Below, one piece after another: positions 26,142 through 34,522 of a DNA stretch of 64,000 bases. Location of the stretch: the NCBI GenBank assembly GCA_002435325.1, contig DJMJ01000042.1, forward strand, positions 55,613 through 119,612, written 5' to 3'. Numbering within the stretch: the stretch's first letter is position 1; each line of letters starts with the position of its first letter. Below the pieces are notes generated by a model. It saw only the letters and a list, made by a program, of their open reading frames with translations, was not told the origin of the DNA and made no database searches. A program made the translations under genes and the position numbers. This DNA comes from Nitrospira sp. UBA6493 (GTDB lineage: Bacteria; Nitrospirota; Nitrospiria; Nitrospirales; Nitrospiraceae).

Positions 26142-26972
26142 GTGAATCCGTCCGACTGGTTTGACACATTTCGAGAGTCCGCAGAACATAGCTTAGCCAT
26201 CATCGTGGCATTCTTTCCCAAGCTCCTCGGAGCTCTGCTCTTGCTGGTGGCTGGATACCTGCTGGCACGCATGGTCGGAGCGGCCACAGCGGCGCTCTTG
26301 AAAATGCTCGGCTTCAATCGGCTGCTCGCCAGAACGCCGATCCAGAGCCTCTTGGACAAAGCGGCATCCAATAAAACCAGCGCCGACATCCTGGGATTTC
26401 TCATCTTCTGGCTGATCTTCCTGCTTTTCGGGATCTCAGCAACGGAAGCGATCGGCCTTTCGGCGGTCTCGGGAGCCCTGACCGCATTTGCCTTCTATCT
26501 GCCCAAAATCGGCATCTCAATCCTGATTATCGTATTGGGCATGCTGGCAGCCAGCTACATCAAAGACGTGATCAGCCTGGCCTGCACGTCAGCAGGCGTC
26601 TCCCAAGGCGCCGTCGTCGCCCAAACATTTTACGTCGCCGCGATCTTGGTCGTCTTCGTGACCGCCATCAATGAACTGGGAATCGATACAACGCTCCTGA
26701 ACAGCACGATCATGATCGCCTTCGGCGGTTTGATCGCAGGGGCCGCCCTGTCGTTCGGGCTGGGGGCGCGCGGCGCGGTATCCAACCTGATCGCGGCGCA
26801 TTATCTTCAGCCGGTTTTCCGGGTCGGCCAGACGATTCGCGTCGATGCGGTGCATGGGCAGATCGTCGCCCTAACGCCGGTCGCCATTGTCGTCGATACG
26901 CCGGAGGGACGGGTCATCGTCCCCGCCAGCCGCTTTCAGGAATCCAGCGCCACCATCGAGAAATCAGGCTGA
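26142..26972 (+). CDS. mechanosensitive ion channel family protein with conserved TM helices
   Basis: A 276-residue protein starting at GTG 26142 behind AAAGGGAACG. Four or five hydrophobic segments carry the pattern LLGALLLLVAGYLLARMVG, then GISILIIVLGMLAASYIKD, which occurs as repeats in a family of small channel-like proteins, then GLIAGAALSFGLGARGAVSNL resembling a MscS pore helix and a beta domain (FRVGQTIRVDAVHGQIVAL). It stands at the head of the MgtE pair, 3 bases before the next gene. It is a likely tension-gated channel; gating has not been shown for this subgroup. Confidence 0.85.
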   Translation: MNPSDWFDTFRESAEHSLAIIVAFFPKLLGALLLLVAGYLLARMVGAATAALLKMLGFNRLLARTPIQSLLDKAASNKTSADILGFLIFWLIFLLFGISATEAIGLSAVSGALTAFAFYLPKIGISILIIVLGMLAASYIKDVISLACTSAGVSQGAVVAQTFYVAAILVVFVTAINELGIDTTLLNSTIMIAFGGLIAGAALSFGLGARGAVSNLIAAHYLQPVFRVGQTIRVDAVHGQIVALTPVAIVVDTPEGRVIVPASRFQESSATIEKSG

Positions 26973-26975
26973 TCT

Positions 26976-27869
26976 ATGGATGCAGCACCCCGTGTGACGC
27001 TGGCCTATTTCAAAGCCTACCCCCTCGACGCCGCCAAACAGTTGGAAACTTGGTCCACTGCGGACATTGCCGACGTGATGAGTATCTTCACTGCGGAAGA
27101 CGCGGCGCCCGTGCTGGAGCAGTTTTCGTCGTACCAATCTGCCTCCGTCCTGCTTCTGCTGCCGCAGGACCATGCCGTCGCTATACTCGCCGCTCTGCCG
27201 ACCCATGCCGCCATCGGCATCCTGCGTCAATTTGAACCAGACCTGCAGGGAGACCTGCTCGCCCTTGTGGACCAAACTGTCGGTCCGAGTCTCAGGTTGA
27301 GCGCCGCCTATCCTGAAAGCACGGCGGCCAGCTTAGCCGACCCCAGAGTGGTGACGTTGCCGCCGGATATTTCCGTGTCAGCCGCACTCGAACGGATTAA
27401 ACACGATCCCCGTCGCGCGACCTACTACCAATATGTGGTCGAACGGGACGGAGTACTCGTCGGCTTGGTCACCACGAAGGACCTGGTCGTCGCTGATCCG
27501 CACGAGCTCGTCGCAACGATGATGAAAGATCAATTGGAAACCGTCTTGGCCGAGGCCACCGAGGACGAATTGCTTCAAAACCCTCAGTGGCGTCTCTATC
27601 ACACACTCCCGGTCGTTGATCGAGAGCGGCACTTTCTCGGAGCGCTCCGGTATCGGACCCTCCGCCAAATCGAAGGGCGGTCCACGGTCCAGCCCATGGC
27701 AGGCTCTCTCCCCGATGCCTTATTCCAGATGTGGGAAGCTTATGCCTTGACCGGTCTTCGTGTCATGACAGATCTGGCTCAGGCCGTCGAAACAACCGTC
27801 ACGAACGCAGCCCCCCTGTTGCCTCAGAAAAGCGAGACTGCCGATGGCACTCCATCACAAACTCCATGA
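26976..27869 (+). CDS. MgtE-like regulatory protein: N-domain plus CBS pair, no membrane domain
   Basis: A 297-residue soluble protein. Residues of about 20-110 form a helical MgtE N-type domain (ADIADVMSIFTAEDAAPVLE, ILAALP), then two CBS motifs (about 125-235) with VSAALERIKHDPRRATYY, VLVGLVTTKDLVVADPHEL and ALRYRTLRQIEG. No transmembrane segment follows. CBS pairs bind adenosyl ligands or Mg2+ and gate transporters. The mgtE gene that follows overlaps it by 26 bases, so it is probably a regulatory partner of that transporter. It is not a truncated MgtE by frameshift, because the downstream gene has its own complete N and CBS domains. Confidence 0.75.
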   Translation: MDAAPRVTLAYFKAYPLDAAKQLETWSTADIADVMSIFTAEDAAPVLEQFSSYQSASVLLLLPQDHAVAILAALPTHAAIGILRQFEPDLQGDLLALVDQTVGPSLRLSAAYPESTAASLADPRVVTLPPDISVSAALERIKHDPRRATYYQYVVERDGVLVGLVTTKDLVVADPHELVATMMKDQLETVLAEATEDELLQNPQWRLYHTLPVVDRERHFLGALRYRTLRQIEGRSTVQPMAGSLPDALFQMWEAYALTGLRVMTDLAQAVETTVTNAAPLLPQKSETADGTPSQTP

Positions 27870-29139
27870 CGCCTTTTTCATCGAACACCCGGAAGAGGCC
27901 GGCCAACTCCTGGAGTCGTTCGACACCGAAGATATCGTCCGCCTGCTGGCCAACAGCAAACCTCTCAACATTGCCGAGCTGTTATCCGCCATGAATCCGG
28001 CAGTGGCCGCCGACACCTTGCGAGCCCTGCCCGATGAGATTGGCATGGAAGTCTTGCAGGCGTTTTCACCAGGCGATATCGCTAATTTACTGTTGCGACT
28101 AGACAAAAATCGGCGGAAGTCGCTCCTGCGGCGGCTCCCGGGTCCGCTAGCCAAAGAGATCCGGTTATTCATGGAGTATCCGTCCGACTCGGTCGGAAGC
28201 CTCATGGACGTGAGGGCATTCGCGCTGCCAGAAGATCTGACGGTGGAAGAAGCCATATCCCAGGTGCGCGCGCGCGCGCCGAAAGATCTGCATGATATTT
28301 ATGTCACCGATCGTCACCGGCATCTGGTCGGCAAGCTCTCCGTGCGAGACCTGCTGCTGCTCGATCCCGACGAGCGGCTGCAATCGGTCATGCGGCGAGA
28401 CGTCACGCACATTCATCCAATGGAGGACCGCGAACAGATCATCGAGCTCTTCACGGCCCAGCGGTTTATGACGATTCCGGTCGTCGACCTCGACGAACGG
28501 CTGCTCGGGGTAATCAAAAACGAAGACATTATCAAGGCGAGCCAGGAAGACGCGACCGCGGACCTTCAGACGATGGTCGGCGCAAGCCGCGACGAACGGG
28601 CGCTGTCGCCAGTCTTGTTTTCAGTACGAAAACGGCTCGGGTGGTTGCAGGTGAATTTGGTCACGGCCTTCTTAGCCGCCTTCGTGGTCGGAATGTTTGA
28701 GGACGTCATCGCCAAATTTACCGCTCTCGCGATCCTCTTGCCGGTCGTCGCCGGTCAATCCGGCAACACGGGCGCACAATCGCTGGCAGTCGTGATGCGG
28801 GGCCTGGCACTGCGGGACATCAGGCCCGCTCAATGGCTTCGGGTCACCGGCAAGGAGGTCGGGGTTGCATTGCTCAACGGCATCGCCATTGCTGCGACAA
28901 CCTCTGCCGCCGTGTACCTGTGGAGCCGGTCGCCCGGCCTGACGATGGTCATCGGCGTCTCCATGGTGACCTCTATGTGTATCGCCGGACTCTTCGGCGC
29001 CGTGATTCCCATCGTATTAAAGTCGCTCAACCAGGATCCGGCGCAATCATCGTCCATCATCCTTACCACCGTCACGGATATCGTCGGATTCTTCAGCTTC
29101 CTCGGTCTGGCAACGACCTTCTCGCGCTTCCTGGAATAA
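27844..29139 (+). CDS. mgtE: magnesium transporter MgtE
   Basis: A 431-residue protein with the full MgtE layout: helical N domain (about 10-120), two CBS motifs (about 125-250; VGKLSVRDLLLLDPDERL and TIPVVDLDERLLGVIKNEDI), a connecting helix (GWLQVNLVTAFLAAFVVGMF) and five transmembrane helices. The pore-region signature ILLPVVAGQSGNTGAQS is intact. It conducts Mg2+ down its gradient and closes when Mg2+ is high by binding to the N-CBS module. The start overlaps the end of the previous MgtE-like regulator by 26 bases. Confidence 0.95.
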   Translation: MALHHKLHDAFFIEHPEEAGQLLESFDTEDIVRLLANSKPLNIAELLSAMNPAVAADTLRALPDEIGMEVLQAFSPGDIANLLLRLDKNRRKSLLRRLPGPLAKEIRLFMEYPSDSVGSLMDVRAFALPEDLTVEEAISQVRARAPKDLHDIYVTDRHRHLVGKLSVRDLLLLDPDERLQSVMRRDVTHIHPMEDREQIIELFTAQRFMTIPVVDLDERLLGVIKNEDIIKASQEDATADLQTMVGASRDERALSPVLFSVRKRLGWLQVNLVTAFLAAFVVGMFEDVIAKFTALAILLPVVAGQSGNTGAQSLAVVMRGLALRDIRPAQWLRVTGKEVGVALLNGIAIAATTSAAVYLWSRSPGLTMVIGVSMVTSMCIAGLFGAVIPIVLKSLNQDPAQSSSIILTTVTDIVGFFSFLGLATTFSRFLE

Positions 29140-29173
29140 AATTGCCGGCGGGACCGCTCTCCCTGGACAGCCT

Positions 29174-30208
29174 TCACTCTTCGATATCTGCGCGCGTCCG
29201 CTTCACAATCCCTCGAAGCAACCGCCCCAGAAGGTCGGCGCCGGTCACAAGCCGAGGTTCTTTGGTCCACAAAAGAATCGCATCATCAGCGATCAAATGA
29301 TCAGCCGGCGAGAGTAAATCGAAACTGAGCTGCTCCACGACCTTTCCAAGCGGCTCCTTCGGATTACGGACGATAACAGGACGATGACAATAGACTGACG
29401 GGTCTGTCTCCTGCCCCGTCAATAGTGCGTGTCGAAGAAATCCGTCGGCATCCAAGATGCACTGCGGTTCGTCCTGCTCGTCCACAATCACCACCCAGGG
29501 CTTATTTGCGGCGTTGACTTGCCGGAGAAACGGATCATCCGGCCGCTTCTGAAACGGCGGGAAGACCGGTACGCCATCCCGAACCGGGATCCGGATAATA
29601 CTGCTGGGAATCACAGGAACCCCTTCCTGCTCAATCGGGATATCGTCGATCGTCAAAAAGTTCAGCGCGCCGATCGCCTCGACTCGGCTGAGCTCCGTCT
29701 TGCCATGGTCCATATGCCGGCGAAGCAGCTCCTTAATCTCCGCCTCGCGGTAATAGGTGATGGCCTCCTTACCAAGCCACGCATCGAGCACCATCGCCGT
29801 GGGCTTGACGACCGGAAAGAACAAGACCCGATACATCCAGAGCAACGGCGCAAAGAGAGCCGCAACCCGTACTGCGTGACGGGCGCAATAGGCCTGAGGA
29901 GCAATTTCACCAAGAATCGTAATGATGAAGGTGGAGAAGAGAAAGGCGCTGATCCCGGCCATGACGGAATTGGACAGCAAGGTCAGCAGCACATTGATCC
30001 CGACGTTCCCCCACAAAATAGTGGCCAGGATATCATTGGGGCTGTTGCGCAACGCCAGAACGGCCTGCGCGTTGTAATTTCCGCTCGCCGCTTCCGCTTC
30101 CAATCGAAGACGGCCGAGGCTGAAGACCGCGAGATTCAACCCGGAAAAAAGGGCCGACTGGCTCAGGCAGAAGACGATGCCAATCCACGTCACCAGCTCG
30201 CCGGTCAT
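29174..30208 (-). CDS. DUF21/CNNM transmembrane protein with CBS domains
   Basis: A 344-residue protein. Residues of about 5-150 are a DUF21 (CNNM-type) membrane domain with SQSALFSGLNLAVFSL, NILLTLLSNS-like and LGEIAPQAYCARH signatures. Then the CBS pair (about 195-320) with IRIPVRDGVP, KPWVVIVDEQDEPQCILDAD and DHLIADDAILLW. It lacks the CorC/HlyC transporter-associated C-terminal domain. CNNM proteins export or sense Mg2+. A close paralogue is at 32980; the two flank the cupredoxin-like and lipoprotein genes. The gene faces mgtE (convergent). Confidence 0.85.
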   Translation of the reverse strand: MTGELVTWIGIVFCLSQSALFSGLNLAVFSLGRLRLEAEAASGNYNAQAVLALRNSPNDILATILWGNVGINVLLTLLSNSVMAGISAFLFSTFIITILGEIAPQAYCARHAVRVAALFAPLLWMYRVLFFPVVKPTAMVLDAWLGKEAITYYREAEIKELLRRHMDHGKTELSRVEAIGALNFLTIDDIPIEQEGVPVIPSSIIRIPVRDGVPVFPPFQKRPDDPFLRQVNAANKPWVVIVDEQDEPQCILDADGFLRHALLTGQETDPSVYCHRPVIVRNPKEPLGKVVEQLSFDLLSPADHLIADDAILLWTKEPRLVTGADLLGRLLRGIVKRTRADIEE

Positions 30209-30330
30209 GATCGGTGATCAGCTATCATAATCCAATAAAGTCTACTGTTTTTTCCTCGAAAACGCCAGACGCACGGAACGGTGATAACGAAGAGCCCTGT
30301 CCCTCGCGCATCAGGCATTCCGGCGGCTTC

Positions 30331-31539
30331 TTACTTCGCGATTGTAATCGGCACGCTTGGCATTTTGGCGACATCGGTCACCGTCATCTGATAGAGCTGA
30401 CTGAGCAACACAAAGGCCTCGCGATTCCAGACCGTTTGTTCGCTATCGAGTCCATCGTGGCTCAAGCTATACCAACGATCATCCAACGTCACGGCAAAAG
30501 TCGACTCCGGCTGACGGCTGGCTGTTTCCCTGAGCAGGAGCGTGGTCCTTGGATTCCGCGCGACCGGTCTGCTGCGGTGATCCGGCTCAACCTCGAACTC
30601 CGGCTCTTCTTCCATGCCCCGCGAGACGAACCCCAGAATGGCATTAAAGCTGCGCAACTTGATCTGGCCATGCCAGGGATAATCTCCGCCGTAAAACCCA
30701 GGACGGATATCGACCAGCACATAGTTCCGCGGATACCGTTCTGCATCCAGCTGCAAAAGGCGCCGCTCCTCATTGGTGAGTTTCGTCTGATCATAGTTGG
30801 TGACGGCAATCCGGCCGACCACGTGTTTGCTGAGTATCGGCGTGGTATTCGGCTGGGAGGTTACCCACCGATATCCCTTGTCGAGAGCCTGCGTCGTGAG
30901 CGGATGGTTCAGTGGAAGCGGCCACGGCTCTTCGTATTCAATCGGCCCGACTTGCAGCTGTCTCGCAAGATTCACCGCCGAGAGATGCAGGACGCGCCGC
31001 CGGAACTCACGGTACTCTTCGGGACGATGCGGCAAATTCAGAGAAAAGGTACGGCCGTCCCCCTCCTCGACCCCGATCCCGCGCGCCATCAGCCGCATAA
31101 TAATAGCCGGTTCGATCCCCTGACTGACCAGAAACTCAAACTTGGACTCATCCATCGGAGTCAGCAGCCGCTTCGTAAATTCCTCTCCCTGGACCGGGAT
31201 AATGCTGACCGTAGGATTTTCTGCGACACTAGCACCCAAATTGAACGTGTAGAAATTTTTCGCAAACACCGGTCCGCCCCCTTCGAACAATTGAGTGCCA
31301 ACACCGCCGTTCGTTCTAAAATCGAAGGTTGCGGCGACACTCGAGACCGCCGTGAAGTGAGTCGGCAGTCCCCGTTTTGCGCGGGCAATGTTCAAAAGCA
31401 GCATTTCCGCCTCGACCTGATTCACGGTATGGTCGTACGCCAGAACAGCCCGGTGAATCGCCGTCGGCGAGAGACAGCCGGACAGAGCCGCCATCATGAA
31501 CAGCGTCATGCACAACCAACTACCAGCACGATGAATCAT
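30331..31539 (-). CDS. uncharacterised lipoprotein, paralogue of 7307-8551
   Basis: From ATG 31539 (AAGGAGAGCGG, about 9 bases upstream) this gives 402 residues. The lipobox is ALSGC. It shares with the 7307 protein the post-Cys segment AVLAYDHTVNQVEAEM, LLLNIARA, SSVAATFDFRTN, the IQGEEF-like VQGEEFTKRLLTPMDES and the final ITIAK. Differences include a loop near GGGPVFAKN absent from its relative. No named family is recognised. Its closeness to the DUF21 and cupredoxin genes gives no functional clue. Outer-membrane localisation is inferred from the lipid anchor. Confidence 0.7.
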   Translation of the reverse strand: MIHRAGSWLCMTLFMMAALSGCLSPTAIHRAVLAYDHTVNQVEAEMLLLNIARAKRGLPTHFTAVSSVAATFDFRTNGGVGTQLFEGGGPVFAKNFYTFNLGASVAENPTVSIIPVQGEEFTKRLLTPMDESKFEFLVSQGIEPAIIMRLMARGIGVEEGDGRTFSLNLPHRPEEYREFRRRVLHLSAVNLARQLQVGPIEYEEPWPLPLNHPLTTQALDKGYRWVTSQPNTTPILSKHVVGRIAVTNYDQTKLTNEERRLLQLDAERYPRNYVLVDIRPGFYGGDYPWHGQIKLRSFNAILGFVSRGMEEEPEFEVEPDHRSRPVARNPRTTLLLRETASRQPESTFAVTLDDRWYSLSHDGLDSEQTVWNREAFVLLSQLYQMTVTDVAKMPSVPITIAK

Positions 31540-31713
31540 GCCAACCGCTCTCCTTTCACTGCATGCCATTCCGCCATCGACCTCCTCCCAAGTTGAAAAC
31601 TCTGAGCATGACCGTAATTCGATAGATCACGTTCATATGCCTCCCCCACATCACCCTCATTCTTGATACCTAGATGCGCTCCTGATTCGAAGCAATGCGC
31701 AGACAAAGAGCAT

Positions 31714-31753
31714 CGAGTAAGAGGCTTCTCCCTGACCGGGAAGCTCTTACTCG
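31714..31753 (-). terminator. long hairpin between lipoprotein and cupredoxin-like genes
   Basis: On the minus strand CGAGTAAGAG pairs perfectly with CTCTTACTCG over 10 bp, and the stem continues through CTTCCC/GGGAGAAG with one or two bulges. It lies 76 bases beyond the stop of the 31829 gene. A clean T-tract is absent but the following bases include CTTTG. It is likely the transcript end of the cupredoxin-like gene. Confidence 0.55.
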
Positions 31754-31828
31754 ACTCCATTGACCCATTTGTGCGGAGAATACCCACGATACTGGGCGAG
31801 CCCGCAAATGACAGACATGATCGATGGA

Positions 31829-32779
31829 TCACTGCCCTCCATCGAAACGCTGCTTCTCCAGCGTTGGCACAATCTGCGACTGGACTTCTTCGGTAATCGT
31901 GTACCGGACGAAGGCATCCTCCACCATTTGATTGGCATAGAGACGCCCCGTAGGCGCAACCACCTTAAACTCCGCCGCTACCGACGCTTTCGGTTTTACC
32001 GTAATGGTCTGCTCGTATTCCTCACGCAGATAAGGGTGCCAGATGGTGGCCTTGTACGTCCCGGGAGGAATATCCCCGATCTCAAACTTCCCCTCTTGAT
32101 CCGTCACAGCATAGTACGGATGATCGACGACAAGCGCCCAGCTTTCCATATAGGCATGAAAGCCACACTGCATCGTAAAGATACGACGATCCTTCGACAT
32201 CTTGATCGTCTGAACCATGGGTATCCCCTCATAGTGTTTATGGAAATGGTCGCTCAGTCCGACCTCTTTCGGATAGCGTGGGCTGATCGGCAGCGGAACA
32301 TTGAACAACACCCGAGGGCCAAGATGGGAGGTTTCGTAGGCCTGCACATCGTGAAAGGCGGGATCCATATTCACCACGACCACATCGTGGAGATCCCGCA
32401 CGACGTTGACAAACGGCAGAAACCGGCAATCGACCGCTTCGATCCGTGGCGGCTGGTACTCGGCGAACGGCTTGCCTTTATCAACATCCTCCAAAAACAC
32501 CACAACTTGACGGAACTCGCCATTCGGCCCGACATTAAACGGCTGGAGCAGGCGCCAGCCGCGCCCATCTGAAATTCGTCCACAATAAATCGCGTCCGGC
32601 AAGGTCGTGAGGTTGTACCCCTTGGGGCCCGGCACCTTCCCGTCGAAGAGCACGGTCCCTGTCAGCGAGCCCCCGTCCGTCACGGACCTTTCTTCATAGG
32701 CCGAAGCCGTTGGCGAAAGCGCGAAGCTTCCCAGGAACAACCCGATCAACGTGAGATGTGATACCCGCATGCGTCTCAT
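31829..32779 (-). CDS. exported cupredoxin-like protein with carboxypeptidase regulatory-like domain
   Basis: A 316-residue protein from ATG 32779 (GAGGAGG upstream). The signal peptide is at about residues 1-28 (ending SPTASAYEE). The first half carries a cupredoxin-like region: DPAFHDVQAYE (a likely His ligand) and MQCGFHAYM, a Cys-x2-His-x2-Met loop that matches type-1 copper ligands. A carboxypeptidase-regulatory-like beta domain follows (GKFEIGDIPPGTYKATIWHP). It is probably a periplasmic copper electron carrier or copper-binding protein, which would suit a respiratory or oxidative-metabolism context. Copper binding is inferred from ligand spacing. The C-terminus (about 50 residues) is a helical tail. 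Confidence 0.65.
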   Translation of the reverse strand: MRRMRVSHLTLIGLFLGSFALSPTASAYEERSVTDGGSLTGTVLFDGKVPGPKGYNLTTLPDAIYCGRISDGRGWRLLQPFNVGPNGEFRQVVVFLEDVDKGKPFAEYQPPRIEAVDCRFLPFVNVVRDLHDVVVVNMDPAFHDVQAYETSHLGPRVLFNVPLPISPRYPKEVGLSDHFHKHYEGIPMVQTIKMSKDRRIFTMQCGFHAYMESWALVVDHPYYAVTDQEGKFEIGDIPPGTYKATIWHPYLREEYEQTITVKPKASVAAEFKVVAPTGRLYANQMVEDAFVRYTITEEVQSQIVPTLEKQRFDGGQ

Positions 32780-32979
32780 ATTGGAACCTCCTCGTTGGCC
32801 GGCCGCTATGTATGTGTTTCTCGAACGGATGCCCTCCTGCAAGGCTGAGCCTCCTAACTGTTTACCATACCTGCGCCGGACGGCTTATGCCACAGTGAAT
32901 TCGATCGAACGGTCGCCGGCTGCCCCTTCCCAATCGGCGGCACCGCAATAATCATTAAGATTGGACATACACGGTCTCT

Positions 32980-34020
32980 TCACGGGGCGTGCTCGCGGCC
33001 TTCATGGCCGCGCGTTACAATGCCGCGCAACAGGCGACCCAGCAGATCGCTACCGGTAATCAGGCGAGGCTGTTCCGTCCACAGCAGAATCGTGTCGTAC
33101 GTGATAATGTGATCTCCCGGCATTGCCCTGTCGAAGCTGAGCTGTGCCACAACTTTCCCGAGCGGCTCCTTGCGATTGCGGATAATCACCGGCCGGTGGC
33201 AATAGTCGTACGGATCCGTCGGTTGGTCGGTGAAAAGAGCGTGCCGGAGAAACCCGTCGGCATCCATCATAAGGTGGGGTTCATTGTGCTCGTCGGCAAT
33301 CACCACCCAGGCCTTGAGAGACGCATTGATCTGCTTCAGCAGTGGATCGTCAGCCGATTTCGCAAAAGAAGGGAACCGGGGGATGCCCTCCCGCAAAGGA
33401 AGGCGGATGATGCTCGCCGGATCGATCGGCACCCCTTCCTGCTCGACAGGAATATCGTCGATCGTCAGAAAATTGAGGGCGCCAATGGCCTCGATTCGAT
33501 CCACCTCCGACTCTTCCGCGAGCATATGACGGCGGATAAGTTCTTTGAGCTCGGTTTCACGGAAGTACCGGACCACTTCTTGGCCGAGCCACGCATCAAG
33601 CAACAGCGCCGAGGGTTTCACCACCGGATAGAACAGGGTCTGGTAGCCGCGTAACAGCGGCGAGAACACCGCTGCCATCCTCAGGGCATGACGGGAGAAA
33701 TAGCCTTGCGGCACGATCTCGGCGAAAAACGTAATAAAGAACGTCGAGAAGAGAAACGCGCCCACCCCTGTGAGAACGGAGTTCGAAAGAAGCGTGAGCA
33801 AGACATTGACGCTCACGTTGCCCCACGCAATCGTGGCTAACACGCTGTTCGGGTCTTCGCGCATGGCTAACACCGTCGCCGCATTCCGATTGCCGTCCGC
33901 AGCCTCCGCTTCCAGACGAAACCGGCTCAGGCTGAACACGGCAAGGTTCAATCCCGCAAACGTCGCCGATTGGCTGAGACAGAGCGCGATCCCTATCCAA
34001 GTCAATACATCGTTGCTCAT
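32980..34020 (-). CDS. DUF21/CNNM transmembrane protein with CBS domains (second copy)
   Basis: From ATG 34020 this encodes 346 residues closely related to the 29174 protein: SQSATFAGLNLAVFSLSRF, VNVLLTLLSNSVLTGVGAFL, FAEIVPQGYFSRH, then the CBS pair with KAWVVIADEHNEPHLMMDAD and GDHIITYDTILLW. The ATG overlaps the TGA of the short upstream frame (ATGA). The frame is open to 34089, but there is no better ribosome site there. Two paralogues so close together suggest duplication, or specialised Mg2+ or Co2+ handling. It ends 137 bases from the cupredoxin-like gene. Confidence 0.82.
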   Translation of the reverse strand: MSNDVLTWIGIALCLSQSATFAGLNLAVFSLSRFRLEAEAADGNRNAATVLAMREDPNSVLATIAWGNVSVNVLLTLLSNSVLTGVGAFLFSTFFITFFAEIVPQGYFSRHALRMAAVFSPLLRGYQTLFYPVVKPSALLLDAWLGQEVVRYFRETELKELIRRHMLAEESEVDRIEAIGALNFLTIDDIPVEQEGVPIDPASIIRLPLREGIPRFPSFAKSADDPLLKQINASLKAWVVIADEHNEPHLMMDADGFLRHALFTDQPTDPYDYCHRPVIIRNRKEPLGKVVAQLSFDRAMPGDHIITYDTILLWTEQPRLITGSDLLGRLLRGIVTRGHEGREHAP

Positions 34021-34211
34021 AACCAAACGCCGCGGGCACAATCTTGCCGTTGGGCCTCCAGCATCGTCATGCTCCTGCCTCTCGCACACAAACAGGCAGT
34101 GGCCAGCAACACCCCAGCCACGATTCTCAGCACCCCGACGGATTCCACGACATATCCCGCGATATCGAACCAGTCTTTCACAACACCCCTAGATGTGCCC
34201 GTTTCATGCAA
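34017..34211 (-). CDS. short membrane protein, possibly truncated DUF1622
   Basis: A 64-codon frame beginning at TTG 34211 and ending in a TGA that overlaps the DUF21 start. The first 40 residues have one amphiphilic and one hydrophobic segment (DWFDIAGYVVESVGVLRI, VAGVLLATACL) resembling the start of DUF1622 membrane proteins, but the tail (residues 45-64) is out of character. It may be a frame-shifted remnant. Support is weak. Confidence 0.3.
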   Translation of the reverse strand: MHETGTSRGVVKDWFDIAGYVVESVGVLRIVAGVLLATACLCARGRSMTMLEAQRQDCARGVWL

Positions 34212-34220
34212 CCGACCGTC

Positions 34221-34466
34221 TCATACTTGCTCTCGACGCGTTCGCCCGTCCTCATGTGAACCTCTCTCGTAGGTGTTGCGGTTCAGGGCATGCCAGACAG
34301 GACAGTATCCCACCCCGCCCGTTACCACGAGGAGAATCCCCAGCACATCCGCGAGTTCCCCGGCCAAGAGGGGAATCGGAGCAAAGACCCCGACGAGAAA
34401 CAACACCAGTCCTCCGACGATTCGAGTCCGCCGCTCCCTCCTCCCGATGTTCCGGTACTTGCCCAT
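34221..34466 (-). CDS. DUF2892 (YgaP-type) small membrane protein
   Basis: An 81-residue protein with two hydrophobic helices: GGLVLFLVGVFAPIPLLAG and ADVLGILLVVTGGVGYC. The GxxGxCPxxxxLxxNT signature is visible as GGVGYCPVWHALNRNT. This pattern defines the DUF2892 domain, found alone or fused to rhodanese in YgaP. The molecular role of the stand-alone form is not known. It follows the P-type ATPase start-side cluster on the minus strand and precedes the short membrane frame at 34211. Confidence 0.8.
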   Translation of the reverse strand: MGKYRNIGRRERRTRIVGGLVLFLVGVFAPIPLLAGELADVLGILLVVTGGVGYCPVWHALNRNTYERGSHEDGRTRREQV

Positions 34467-34522
34467 ACGCCACCCGACGGACTATCTCGTCGGCCACCAT
34501 CCGCTGACGGCCGCGAGGCTCA

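Noticed and set aside
30214..31596. 460-codon plus-strand frame opposite the lipoprotein
   Set aside because: Antisense to a protein that has a paralogue; composition is atypical for coding sequence.
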